Source of the DNA: Arenimonas daejeonensis
GTDB taxonomy: Bacteria > Pseudomonadota > Gammaproteobacteria > Xanthomonadales > Xanthomonadaceae
Assembly: GCF_007993735.1 (NCBI RefSeq)
Contig: NZ_CP042453.1
Span: 1,426,001 to 1,490,000 of the forward strand
Length of the DNA: 64,000 nt
Direction of reading: 5' to 3'
The translations under genes and the position numbers were made by a program. Below, one piece after another: positions 20,876 to 27,764 of the stretch. How positions within the stretch are numbered: position 1 is the stretch's first letter; every line of letters starts with the position of its first letter. Under the pieces are notes generated by a model. It did no database searches, was not told where the DNA came from, and saw only the letters and a program-made list of their open reading frames with translations.

Positions 20876-21584
20876 AGCGGACTGGCCCGGGCCGACGCGC
20901 GCCGCCGTCTTCGTGCATGGCGCGGGCGGCGGCGGCTGGGAGTGGGGCGTGTGGGCGCGGGTGTTCGCAGCCCGGGGTTTCGAAGTGATCGCCCCCGACC
21001 TGGTGGCCGGCCCGCAGGGGCTGGCCGCGATGACACTGGACGACTATCGCGCCCAGGTGCGCGGCTGGATGGCGGCGGTGCGGCGCGACGACCCCGCCGT
21101 TCCGGTCTGCCTGGTCGGCGCCAGCCTGGGCGGCCTGCTGGCCCTGGCCTGCGCCGACGCGGCCCAGGCGCTCGTGCTGGTCAATGCGATGCCGCCCTCA
21201 GGCCTGCCGGATGCCGCACCGGTTCCCGACATCGTGCCCTGGGGGCGCACCGCCTCGCTGGCCGGCACCCGCCGCGCCCTGCCGGAAAGCGACGACCTGG
21301 CGGCGCTGCACGCCTTCCGGCGCTGGCGCGACGAATCCGGCCTGGCCCTGCGCCAGGCCCGGGCCGGCTGGCCGCTGCCAGCGCCCGACTGTCCGGTGCT
21401 GGTGATGGCGTCCTCGGACGATACCGACGTCCCGCCCGGAACCAGCGCCACGCTGGCGGCGACACTCGGCGCCCGCCTGCAGCCGCTGCCGGGCGGCCAC
21501 GTCGCGCCCCTGCTGGGACGCCAGGCGGCACAGGCGGCCGGGCTGGCTGTCGAATGGCTGAATGAAGCCGGCGCCGTGGGCTGA
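20868..21584 (+). CDS. Alpha/beta-hydrolase fold protein
   Basis: A 238-residue alpha/beta hydrolase. It shows the oxyanion loop HGAGGGGWEWG, a nucleophile elbow GASLGG (Ser near residue 87), an acid segment SSDDTDVPPG and a C-terminal GGHVAPLL histidine. A TTG start at 20868 overlaps the osmC stop and gives an immediate strand-forming N-terminus (MSEADWPGPTRAAVFVHGAG). Co-transcription with osmC is likely. The substrate is not identifiable. Confidence 0.8.
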
Positions 21585-21650
21585 TTCAGCCGCAGTTCGG
21601 CGCCAGCGGCCGAGCATCCACCTGCACCCGTCCGGTGCCAGGAGTCCGCC

Positions 21651-22295
21651 ATGAAAGCCCTTGCCGCCAGCTCACTCGCCCTGGCCCTGTTCGTCGCGGC
21701 CGGCAGCGCGAACGCCAACGACTACTACGACCCCCGGGCTTACGACGACGCCTACAGTCGCGACACGCCCTACGCCGGCGACCAGGGCCCCGCCTACGAC
21801 GTGGCGCGCGTACTCAGCGTCGAACCGATCGTGCAACGCGGCGCTCCGCGGCAACGCGAAGAATGCTGGACCGAGCCGGTGACCTATGCGCAGAACCCGC
21901 CGCCACGGCGCACCAGCGGCGGCGGTGCGGTGATCGGCGCGATAATCGGCGGCCTGATCGGCAACGCCGTGGCTGACGACGACCGCCACTACCATCGTGG
22001 CCGGTATGGCCGCCGCTACTACCATGACGACAACGACAAGGCCGTCGCCACGGTTGCCGGCGCGGTGATCGGCGGCGCCATCGGCAACGGCATCGAGCGC
22101 AGCAACCAGCACAACGTCGCCTACCGCACGCAGGAAGTGCGGCGCTGCCGCATCGTCGCCGACGGTCCGGGCGACGAGGTCGTGTCCGGTTACGTGGTCA
22201 ACTACGAATACGCCGGGCGCCAGTACCAGACGACCACCGACTACCACCCGGGCGACCAGATCCGCGTGCGCGTGCAGGTGACGCCGGAAGGCTGA
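21651..22295 (+). CDS. Secreted glycine-zipper 2TM-domain protein
   Basis: A 214-residue envelope protein with a signal peptide (MKALAASSLALALFVAAGSANA). Two glycine-zipper segments (GGGAVIGAIIGGLIGNAV near 90 and VATVAGAVIGGAIGNGI near 133) are separated by a His/Tyr/Arg-rich loop. The C-terminal part (EVRRCRIVADGPG, YEYAGRQYQTTTDYHPGDQIRVRVQV) resembles the 17-kDa surface antigen group. It probably sits in the outer membrane or periplasm. The function is unknown. Confidence 0.8.
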   Translation: MKALAASSLALALFVAAGSANANDYYDPRAYDDAYSRDTPYAGDQGPAYDVARVLSVEPIVQRGAPRQREECWTEPVTYAQNPPPRRTSGGGAVIGAIIGGLIGNAVADDDRHYHRGRYGRRYYHDDNDKAVATVAGAVIGGAIGNGIERSNQHNVAYRTQEVRRCRIVADGPGDEVVSGYVVNYEYAGRQYQTTTDYHPGDQIRVRVQVTPEG

Positions 22296-22299
22296 GCTT

Positions 22300-23176
22300 C
22301 TAGCCCGGCCAGTCCAGCGTGCCGCGCACCACGGTCTGCACCTGGCCGCCGGACCAGACTTCGCCGTCGGCATCCACGCGCAGCTCCAGCCGCGCGTCGT
22401 GCCCGACTTCCCGGCCCTGGCTGACCACGTAGCGGCCGTCGGCGTGGGGCAGGGCGTTCCGGTCGTGCAGGTAGGCGGCCAGCGTGGCGTTGGCGGCGCC
22501 GGAAGCGGCGTCCTCGACCTGGGCCGGCAGGCCGACCAGGGCCCGCACCACCAGATCGTAATCGCGGCCGGTGCAGCGCGCGAACACGCACAGCCCCATC
22601 GCGTCATGCCCGCGCGCCAGCGCCGACACCGCCTCCCAGCGCGGCACCAGGCTGCGCACCGAGGCTTCGTCCACCAGTTCGGCCAGCCACCAGCGGCGGC
22701 CGCCGTCCATCAGCACCGGCGGCAGGGCGCCCGGCACATAACCCTTGAGCGCGGCACCGAGGCGCCGGTCGTCGGGCTGGCCGATCTCCAGCACCCGCGC
22801 CCGCGGCGCGCGCACCGCCAGCCGGCGATTGCGGCCTTCGCCCCGCACTTCGATCGGCAGCAGGCCGACCGCGCATTCCTGGATCAGCAGACCCTCCCGC
22901 GGCGTCGCCAGGCCGGCTTCCAGCACGGCATGGGCGCTGCCGATGCTGGGGTGGCCGGCGAACGGCACCTCGCGGCGCGGGCTGAAGATGCGCAGGCGGT
23001 AGCTGGCCTCGGAACGGACGGCGGCAGCACGAAGGTGGTTTCCGGCAGGCGCGTCCAGCGCGCGATGGCCTGCATGGCGTCGTCGTCGAGGCCGGCGGCG
23101 TCCAGCACCACGGCCAGGGGTTGCCGTCGCCGGGTTTGGCGGCGAAGACGTCGAGTTGTACGAAGCTGCGCGGCAT
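22300..23176 (-). CDS. PhzF-family isomerase/epimerase (two frameshifts in this assembly)
   Basis: A PhzF-like protein of about 292 residues after correction. It runs from MPRSFVQLDVFAAKPGDGNP (with the start of the catalytic N-terminal motif), through LAVVLDAAGLDDDAMQAIAR and TRLPETTFVLPP, to the rest of the protein, with the family motif VPFAGHPSIGSAHAVLE and the C-terminal GDGEVWSGGQVQTV-like end. Frame breaks occur at the G4 run 23117-23120 and near 23010; one inserted base each restores it. Known members isomerise small hydrophobic metabolites. No phenazine genes are nearby, so the substrate is open. It lies next to the tandem repeat. Confidence 0.8.
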
Positions 23177-23362
23177 CGGGGGCGTCCTGCCCGGTGGGGA
23201 GGGGCGAGAATATCAGCCGGGCGCGGGGGATCGGTGGACCAGGGGTTGGGTGCTGATAACCCAGCGGCATCAGGCGCGGGGTGGTGCGCCGGGCTTTGAG
23301 CCTCGCGGGTCGAGCGTGGGACTCGGCCGTCCGAGTTCTGGACTCGGGGCTCCGGCCTCAGA

Positions 23363-23655
23363 GCTCGGCGCTCCAGCATGGAGAACTCGACGTTCCGGGC
23401 TCGAAGCTCGGCGCGTCAGCATGGAGAGCTCGACGTTCCAGGCTCAGAGCTCGGCGCTTCAGCATGGAGAGCTCGACGTTCCAGGCTCAGAGCTCGGCGC
23501 GTCAGCATGGAGAGCTCGACGTTCCGGGTTCAGAGCTCGGCGCCCCAGCATGGAGAGCTCGACGTTCCGGGCTCAGAGCTCGGCGCTTCAGCATGGAGAG
23601 CCTGACGCTCCGAGCTCAGGTGCCCGGCGCTCCAATATGCAGAGCCTGACGGGTC
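23363..23655. repeat. 43-bp tandem repeat (about 6.5 copies)
   Basis: The phrase GCTCGGCG begins at 23363, 23406, 23449, 23492, 23535 and 23578, exactly every 43 bp, and a decayed copy starts at 23621. Each unit contains CAGCATGGAGAGCTCGACG and two GAGCTC hexamers in most copies. Decayed units may extend left to about 23300. Because 43 is not a multiple of three and the unit has no stop, all three + frames stay open; these open frames are not genes. There are no spacers, so it is not CRISPR. The function is unknown. Confidence 0.9.
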
Positions 23656-23766
23656 GAGATCCCCGGCCCAGGTGATGAAGACTGAATCTCTCGCCGGCCA
23701 GCGCTTGCAGACGGCGTCCGGCAAGGCCTGAGTTGCCGGGCTTTCCGGGCTGGTCCCGCCATCGGG

Positions 23767-23935
23767 ATATGCCTCATTTCTGCTCCAATAAATGGATATG
23801 CCTCGTTTCCGCTCGATAAACACGGAATGCGACTGTTCCGTCATTGGAACGAATGCCGCCAATCAATTGGCAAATCAAACCCTTGCCTATTGACCAGAGG
23901 CGATTGTGAAGCCAACCATACGGTCATATGCCTCA
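23767..23935 (+). other. A+T-richer leader of the cassette array with three ATATGCCTC repeats
   Basis: ATATGCCTC occurs at 23767, 23796 and 23927. The first two lie in a near-perfect 28-29-bp direct repeat (GGATATGCCTCATTTCTGCTC versus a copy with two changes). The stretch precedes the first cassette junction at 23955, where an attI site would be expected. No integrase reading frame was recognised in 23177-23954. Calling this an attI relic is a guess. Confidence 0.3.
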
Positions 23936-23965
23936 CTTTTGAGGCCTACTAGGCGTTAGGCCTCA

Positions 23966-24301
23966 ATGAAGCTAGAGAACGCACTTCTAAAAAGATCAGG
24001 GCAAATCTGGAAGATGCGAACGATGTATGCGTGTCTCGTCGGTGCAGCGATATTGATGGCGTCTGGCATGTGGCAAATTGACTCACTTGCTGCCGGCACT
24101 TTTGCGCTGCTCGTGCTTGGCGGCTCAGCACTCGGCCTGCTTGGTCTCGCGTTCTCCTGTATCGCGATACGCTGCGGAAGCTGCGACGCACCATGGTTTT
24201 GGCAAGCGGTGAGTAGCAAGCACAGCTCCTCCTGGCTTTCCTGGCTCGAGTCTCAGCAAAGCTGTCCAACCTGCGGCGCCTACAAAGCTGACGGCGCCTA
24301 A
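23966..24301 (+). CDS. Cassette 1: small membrane protein with zinc-ribbon-like cysteines
   Basis: A 111-residue protein of unknown function. Two transmembrane segments (TMYACLVGAAILMASGMW and TFALLVLGGSALGLLGLAF) are followed by a cytosolic tail with two Cys pairs (CGSC and CPTC), a likely zinc site. ATG 23966 lies 11 bp after the core site, and the stop codon is inside the attC1 core, the usual compact cassette format. No promoter is visible within the cassette. Confidence 0.7.
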   Translation: MKLENALLKRSGQIWKMRTMYACLVGAAILMASGMWQIDSLAAGTFALLVLGGSALGLLGLAFSCIAIRCGSCDAPWFWQAVSSKHSSSWLSWLESQQSCPTCGAYKADGA

Positions 24302-24351
24302 CTCATCATTCAAGCCGACGCCTTCGGCGCGGCTTAACTAGGGCGTTAGGC
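24296..24351 (+). other. attC1 recombination site
   Basis: 56 bp from GCCTAAC (24296-24302) to GTTAGGC (24345-24351), with the inner stem AAGCCGACGCC / GGCGCGGCTT and loop TTC. One bulged base in the stem corresponds to the extrahelical base that sets strand choice in attC recombination. Confidence 0.9.
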
Positions 24352-24353
24352 CG

Positions 24354-24697
24354 GTGAAAGCATTTCGCGTCGCCACTGTCGGTTTGTCACTTTTGCTAGG
24401 CCTCGCGGCGATGCTCCACGTGGTTCTCTTGGCTTCGGACGGAGAGGTCTATCGTCGCTGGGTCTATCTGCAGATGGCTTTACTGTTCACGTGCTCGGCC
24501 CTACTTATGGCATCACGGGGACTCGTGTTGTCCTCCTTATGTCCGCTGTGGCGGTAGCGGCACCGGCAATATTCATCAACCACACGTATCTCAACTACGG
24601 CGGGTCTGCCGCGGCGTTGGTGTTGCCTGCGTTGGTGGCGTTGGCGGTAGGCGGCGTGGCAATCTACCAGTGGCTTGGGCGCGGGAGCCCGGCCTAA
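24354..24697 (+). CDS. Cassette 2: four-helix membrane protein (probable frameshift)
   Basis: GTG 24354 opens two transmembrane segments (VGLSLLLGLAAMLHVVLL and QMALLFTCSALLMASRGLVL). The frame then hits a stop at 24557. The neighbouring frame carries two more helices (VVLLMSAVAVAAPAIF and ALVLPALVALAVGGVAIYQW) and ends inside attC2 at 24697. A single-base error near 24535 would join them into one protein of about 114 residues. Two separate short ORFs are the alternative. No homologous family was recognised. Confidence 0.5.
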
Positions 24698-24747
24698 CCA
24701 ATCATTCAAGCCGACGCCTTCGGCGCGGCTTAACCAGGGCGTTAGGC
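24692..24747 (+). other. attC2 recombination site
   Basis: 56 bp from GCCTAAC (24692) to GTTAGGC (24741-24747). It differs from attC1 at only a few positions outside the stem (AACCAATC and TTAACCAGG). Confidence 0.9.
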
Positions 24748-25001
24748 CTTCATCCGCTTCTTCTACTTCGGCCCGTGCGCGGGCCGTTGTCGTTTCTGGG
24801 CTTCGGCTGCGCTGGTGGCAGTTCACGCCGCCCGCGTTTGTGGGTTCACGCCCGTGCTGCTCATGCCGCCCGGATCGGTCGCGCTTGAGGACCAGCATTC
24901 CAGGGCGGGCAATCGCTGGCCGTTACGGCCTCTCGCTCCGCGGGCCCGTCCAGCTCGGCCAGCCCCCACTTGCAAGGCGCCAGTCCGTGGCTTAGCGTCC
25001 G
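24748..25001. other. Cassette 3: no convincing gene
   Basis: 254 bp bounded by attC2 and attC3. Frames open on the + strand run in from attC2 or out through attC3 and begin with attC-derived peptide (SFKPTPSARLN), so they are not credible genes. The minus strand has only short Arg/Gly-rich frames. GC content is higher than in the other cassettes. It may be a non-coding cassette or a cassette carrying a small RNA or promoter; I see no specific signal. Confidence 0.55.
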
Positions 25002-25092
25002 GCCTAACCATTCATTCAAGCCGACCGCCGGGGATGGACGCGTCACAAGTCATGCTTCTTGGGCCGGCGGCGGCTTAACTTAGGCGTTAGCA
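25002..25092 (+). other. attC3 recombination site (long form)
   Basis: 91 bp from GCCTAAC (25002-25008) to GTTAGCA (25086-25092). The outer arms match the other sites, but the apical part is longer and imperfect (GCCGACCGCCGG ... CCGGCGGCGGC). Confidence 0.8.
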
Positions 25093-25095
25093 CTC

Positions 25096-25494
25096 ATGTT
25101 CAAGATCGTCGCGATCCTAGGCATCACCCTATTCCAGCTTCTGGTTGTTGCGCCGAGCGTCGCCTCTGACAGGAAGTGCACTCCTGAGATTGCATGGTCG
25201 GACGTTCCGTCAGAGATCCGCGCGCATTTAGTCGAGGCGGTCGACGGGGAGATTTCTCCTCAGGGCGGTCCGTTCAATTCGACGGACATAATCATTGATT
25301 CGACTCCTCGTGCTCGTTTCTTTGGCGCCTGTAGTGAATCGGATGGTTGGGCAGTTGCGATAGAGCGCGGGGGTATCGGGTATCACATGCAGGTGTTCAC
25401 GTTTGCCGGCGAAACCTTGACGGACAAATGGACCGCATTTGTGCCATCCGGTGGATTCACTCCCTCTGCGCTGGTCAAGCCGGCTGAGCGCTAA
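25096..25494 (+). CDS. Cassette 4: secreted protein of unknown function
   Basis: A 132-residue protein with a clear signal peptide (MFKIVAILGITLFQLLVVAPSVAS). The mature domain is about 108 residues with two cysteines (KCTPEIAW and GACSESDGW) that could form a disulfide. The rest is mixed alpha/beta (VPSEIRAHLVEAVDGEIS, YHMQVFTFAGETLTDKWTAF). ATG 25096 is 4 bp after attC3 and the stop lies in attC4. No family was recognised. Confidence 0.7.
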   Translation: MFKIVAILGITLFQLLVVAPSVASDRKCTPEIAWSDVPSEIRAHLVEAVDGEISPQGGPFNSTDIIIDSTPRARFFGACSESDGWAVAIERGGIGYHMQVFTFAGETLTDKWTAFVPSGGFTPSALVKPAER

Positions 25495-25544
25495 CTAATC
25501 ATTCAAGCCGACGCCTTCGGCGCGGCTTAACTCAGGCGTTAGGC
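25489..25544 (+). other. attC4 recombination site
   Basis: 56 bp from CGCTAAC (25489-25495) to GTTAGGC (25538-25544), with the standard AAGCCG-A-CGCC / GGCGCGGCTT stem. Confidence 0.88.
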
Positions 25545-25549
25545 CCGCT

Positions 25550-25972
25550 ATGACCGACCGTGCCGCCCGTCTTGCACTCATCCTTCTGGGGACGGTCTGG
25601 GCATGCCATGTCGCTTTCTTCGGCATAGAGTTTTCTCTCGCCGTTGAGCCGGAGGCATTCAATACATTTTCAGCAGTGTATTGGTTAGTGGTTGGGTTCA
25701 TCGTGGCATCTCCACTCTGGATTCCAGCGCTAGTTCCAGCCCAGTACCCAAGGACATTGGGGCTTGCGGCTATAGTTGGCGCAGCTGGGACAATAGGTCT
25801 GGTTGTAGTGTCCGGCTCCATTGTCTTTAAACAAACTGTTCGTTTGGCCTCAGGCTATTCGTTTCACTGGCCTGCTCTCTTCCATGGGTTGGTCTTGCTA
25901 GCTGCGTGTATTCTCGGCCTTGTTTTGATTCGAAGGCTCTTGCGTGCCAGGCGGCTCCCAACACTGGCCTAA
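25550..25972 (+). CDS. Cassette 5: four-helix membrane protein
   Basis: A 140-residue integral membrane protein from ATG 25550. Predicted helices are ALILLGTVWACHVAFFGIEF, VYWLVVGFIVASPLWIPAL, LAAIVGAAGTIGLVVVSGSI and ALFHGLVLLAACILGLVLI, followed by a basic C-terminus (RRLLRARRLP). No catalytic or binding motifs are seen. The stop codon lies within the attC5 core. Confidence 0.7.
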   Translation: MTDRAARLALILLGTVWACHVAFFGIEFSLAVEPEAFNTFSAVYWLVVGFIVASPLWIPALVPAQYPRTLGLAAIVGAAGTIGLVVVSGSIVFKQTVRLASGYSFHWPALFHGLVLLAACILGLVLIRRLLRARRLPTLA

Positions 25973-26022
25973 CTAATCATTCAAGCCGACGCCTTCGGCG
26001 CGGCTTAACTAGGGCGTTAGAC
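25967..26022 (+). other. attC5 recombination site
   Basis: 56 bp from GCCTAAC (25967-25973) to GTTAGAC (26016-26022). The inner stem is identical to attC1. Confidence 0.9.
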
Positions 26023-26040
26023 GCTCTTGGGGAGAATCAT

Positions 26041-26535
26041 GTGGCGTTGATCAAGTGCAAAGCATGTAACTCGGAAATGTCTAAACAGGCCTCGGCCTGC
26101 CCAAAGTGTGGCCACCCCAATAAGGAAGCTAACTATCTTTCAGGTGGGCAGGTACTTCTTGGTTTCGGAATTGCCATTGCGGCAATTTGGTGGCTCGCAA
26201 GCGGCAACTCCAGCTCGGTTTCCACGCCAGATCCCAAGCGCACGGCACTAGCAAGCATGGAACTAGTGGACGTTGCCTGGAAAAAGGATGGTTTCGGAAG
26301 CGTCATGGTTATGAGCGCCACAATCAAGAACGGGGGCGCCGCTTCTGTCAAAGACGTAGAGATTGATTGTACTCACTCGTCAAATAGCGGTACCAAAATC
26401 GACAGCAACTCAGAAATCATCTACGAAATCGTTCCAGCAGGTCAGTCGATCCAGATAAAGGATTTCAGTATGGGCTTCATACACAGCCAAGCTTCCTCCA
26501 CAAGTTGCAGAATCACAGACTTGGTTCCGCTGTAA
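26041..26535 (+). CDS. Cassette 6: zinc-ribbon membrane-anchored protein
   Basis: 164 residues from GTG 26041, behind a strong GGGGAG site. The N-terminal zinc ribbon is KCKACNSEMSKQASACPKCGHPN (CxxC ... CxxC, about residues 6-29, described in two parts). One transmembrane helix follows (LLGFGIAIAAIWWLA), then an extracytoplasmic beta-rich domain of about 105 residues (VMVMSATIKNGGAASVKDVEI, YEIVPAGQSIQIKDFSMGF) reminiscent of FxLYD-type accessory domains. The function is unknown. The codon usage is less GC-rich than in core genes, consistent with a transferred cassette. Confidence 0.75.
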   Translation: MALIKCKACNSEMSKQASACPKCGHPNKEANYLSGGQVLLGFGIAIAAIWWLASGNSSSVSTPDPKRTALASMELVDVAWKKDGFGSVMVMSATIKNGGAASVKDVEIDCTHSSNSGTKIDSNSEIIYEIVPAGQSIQIKDFSMGFIHSQASSTSCRITDLVPL

Positions 26536-26537
26536 AC

Positions 26538-26593
26538 GTCTAACCATTCATTCAAGCCGCCGCCTTCGGCGCGGCTCAACTGGGGCGTTAGGC
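26538..26593 (+). other. attC6 recombination site
   Basis: 56 bp from GTCTAAC (26538-26544) to GTTAGGC (26587-26593). Two stem positions differ from attC1 (AAGCCGCCGCC, CGGCTCAAC). Confidence 0.88.
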
Positions 26594-26627
26594 CGGCATG
26601 TATCCACCATCTCAACTGGAGAGTTCA

Positions 26628-27020
26628 ATGAGCAGCAATCTTGATGTGGTTCGCGGCGTGTATGCGGCGTTTGCTGTCGGGAACATTCCTGGTGTGCTTG
26701 GGGTTCTCGCTGAGAACGTTCATTGGACCGAAGCTGCGGGTGGTCCTTATGGAGGTGTTTCGGTCGGCGCGAACGCTGTGCTTGAGAATGTCTTTATGAA
26801 GATCGGGGGCGAGTGGGACGGCTTTGCGGCTGTTCCGAGTGAGTTCGTTGAGCAAGGCTCCACAGTCGTGGCTCTCGGTGAGTACAGCGGCACATACAAA
26901 GCTACTGGCAAAAACTTCAGCGCTCCGTTTGCGCACGTCTGGAAATTCTCGGAAGGAAGGGCGATTTCCTTCCACCAGTACACGGACACTGCCGTCCATT
27001 TGCGGCCAATGCAGGGCTAG
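26628..27020 (+). CDS. Cassette 7: SnoaL-like / ketosteroid-isomerase-fold protein
   Basis: 130 residues from ATG 26628, which has a GGAGAG site; the earlier ATG 26598 lacks one. The sequence follows the NTF2-like SnoaL pattern: NLDVVRGVYAAFAVGNIPGVL, LAENVHWTEAAGGPYGG, FMKIGGEWDGFAAVPSEFVEQGS, and a final HVWKFSEGRAISFHQYTDTA. These small alpha/beta cones bind or isomerise hydrophobic ligands. The ligand is unknown. It is the only cassette product here assigned to an enzyme-type fold. Confidence 0.8.
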   Translation: MSSNLDVVRGVYAAFAVGNIPGVLGVLAENVHWTEAAGGPYGGVSVGANAVLENVFMKIGGEWDGFAAVPSEFVEQGSTVVALGEYSGTYKATGKNFSAPFAHVWKFSEGRAISFHQYTDTAVHLRPMQG

Positions 27021-27026
27021 AATCCG

Positions 27027-27099
27027 GCCTAACCACTCGCTCAAGCGGCCACATCAATCGTTTTGCGATTGATGTGGCCGCATAGCTCAGGCGTTAGGT
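27027..27099 (+). other. attC7 recombination site (divergent apical hairpin)
   Basis: 73 bp from GCCTAAC (27027-27033) to GTTAGGT (27093-27099). The apical part is a long perfect hairpin, CGGCCACATCAATCG / CGATTGATGTGGCCG with loop TTTTG, unlike the other sites. This suggests the cassette came from another lineage. Confidence 0.82.
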
Positions 27100-27103
27100 G
27101 CCT

Positions 27104-27481
27104 ATGCGAATTGCGGCAGCGACTTTAACAGCAGTGCTTACGCTCCTTGCCGGCGCTTTGTTGTCCGGCGCAGGGCATGGCTGGAATGCCGGCGCCTTGG
27201 GCTGCCTGGCGCTAGCTCCAGTTGCCTTCGTCTCGTGCACAAACGCCCTCGGCCCCAAGCCATCTGTGCGCGCCGCCGTCATTGTCCTGTCGGTTGGCTT
27301 GCTCATTTGCTTGCTCGTGTCCCTTCGGACACTTTCTGATGGTCCCGCGCACTTCTCCCAGTATTTTGCCGTCAATGGCATTCTTGGCGTGTCGGTAGCC
27401 ACATTTGCGGTGCTTGGCTGGTTGGCTCCGTCACTGGCGGTGCTCTTTTGCGCTCATCCTCGGGCGCGGTTAGGCACCTGA
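27104..27481 (+). CDS. Cassette 8: membrane protein of unknown function
   Basis: 125 residues from ATG 27104, five bases after attC7. Three to four hydrophobic segments are seen (ATLTAVLTLLAGALLSGAG, LGCLALAPVAFVSCTNAL, AAVIVLSVGLLICLLVSL, FAVNGILGVSVATFAVLGWL). No motif or family was recognised. Confidence 0.65.
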   Translation: MRIAAATLTAVLTLLAGALLSGAGHGWNAGALGCLALAPVAFVSCTNALGPKPSVRAAVIVLSVGLLICLLVSLRTLSDGPAHFSQYFAVNGILGVSVATFAVLGWLAPSLAVLFCAHPRARLGT

Positions 27482-27532
27482 TTGATCATTCAGGCCGACG
27501 CCTTCGGCGCGGCTAAACTCAAGGCGTTGGCC
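27476..27532 (+). other. attC8, decayed recombination site
   Basis: The inner stem is present (GGCCGACGCCTTCGGCGCGGCT), but both outer core sites have mutated: the left arm reads ACCTGATTGATC where GCCTAAC is expected, and the right core is GTTGGCC (27526-27532). It is probably inactive. Confidence 0.7.
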
Positions 27533-27552
27533 GCTCCGCATCTGGTGGCGGC

Positions 27553-27592
27553 GGCTAACCGATCATTCAAGTCGACGCGGCGCTTCCTAAGC
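27553..27592 (+). other. Truncated attC9 at the right end of the array
   Basis: Only the left half of a site remains (GGCTAACCGATCATTCAAGTCGACGCGG in two halves around 27553-27580). The right arm and core are absent. It lies about 20 bp after attC8, so a deletion has removed the last cassette and marks the array boundary. Confidence 0.6.
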
Positions 27593-27596
27593 TTTG

Positions 27597-27633
27597 GTGG
27601 ACACCCTGATCCAACCCATCAGGAGTCGTCCAC
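27597..27633. repeat. Imperfect inverted repeat between cassette array and lysAC
   Basis: GTGGAC (27597-27602) pairs with GTCCAC (27628-27633), and CCTGAT (27605-27610) with ATCAGG (27618-27623), loop CCAACCC. It could be a transcription-stopping hairpin or the remnant of a mobile-element end. There is no T-run. Confidence 0.45.
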
Positions 27634-27764
27634 ATGCCAACCCCAGGCCGGCCCCCTCCAGACCCCGCCCCCGGCCCGCCGCCCGCCCCACCCATCGTTT
27701 AAACTCCCCGGAGCCGCGCCGGCCCCGCCGCCGCGGCACCCCTGCCACCACCCAGATGGACCCC

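Larger units (their letters stand above)
23955..27592 (+). mobile_element. Integron gene-cassette array without visible integrase (CALIN-like)
   Basis: A run of about nine attC sites alternates with short genes that all point the same way, each starting a few bases after a GTTAGGC-type core site. The base composition is clearly less GC-rich than the flanks. Most attC are 56 bp, read GCCTAAC ... GTTAGGC, and fold on one strand with AAGCCG + one bulged base + CGCC pairing to GGCG + CGGCTT. The left boundary is the core at 23955. The right end is a truncated attC near 27553-27592. No intI gene is present here, so mobilisation would need an integrase in trans. Confidence 0.9.

Noticed and set aside
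23363..23655. CRISPR array
   Set aside because: Repeats are contiguous with no unique spacers and no cas genes nearby.
23281..23675. Three overlapping + strand open frames across the tandem repeat (up to 184 codons)
   Set aside because: They exist in all three frames only because a 43-bp stop-free unit is repeated; the composition is not protein-like and there is no start signal.
23177..23954. Integron integrase remnant left of the array
   Set aside because: Both strands were checked for tyrosine-recombinase motifs; none was recognised, only repeats and short non-similar frames.
24675..25078. Proteins beginning with NQSFKPTPSARLN or similar in cassette 3
   Set aside because: The opening residues are translated attC sequence; the frames run through recombination sites and have no ribosome site.
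27600..27764. Lysine riboswitch before lysAC
   Set aside because: The interval is C-rich with a simple hairpin only; no L-box core or five-helix layout can be seen.
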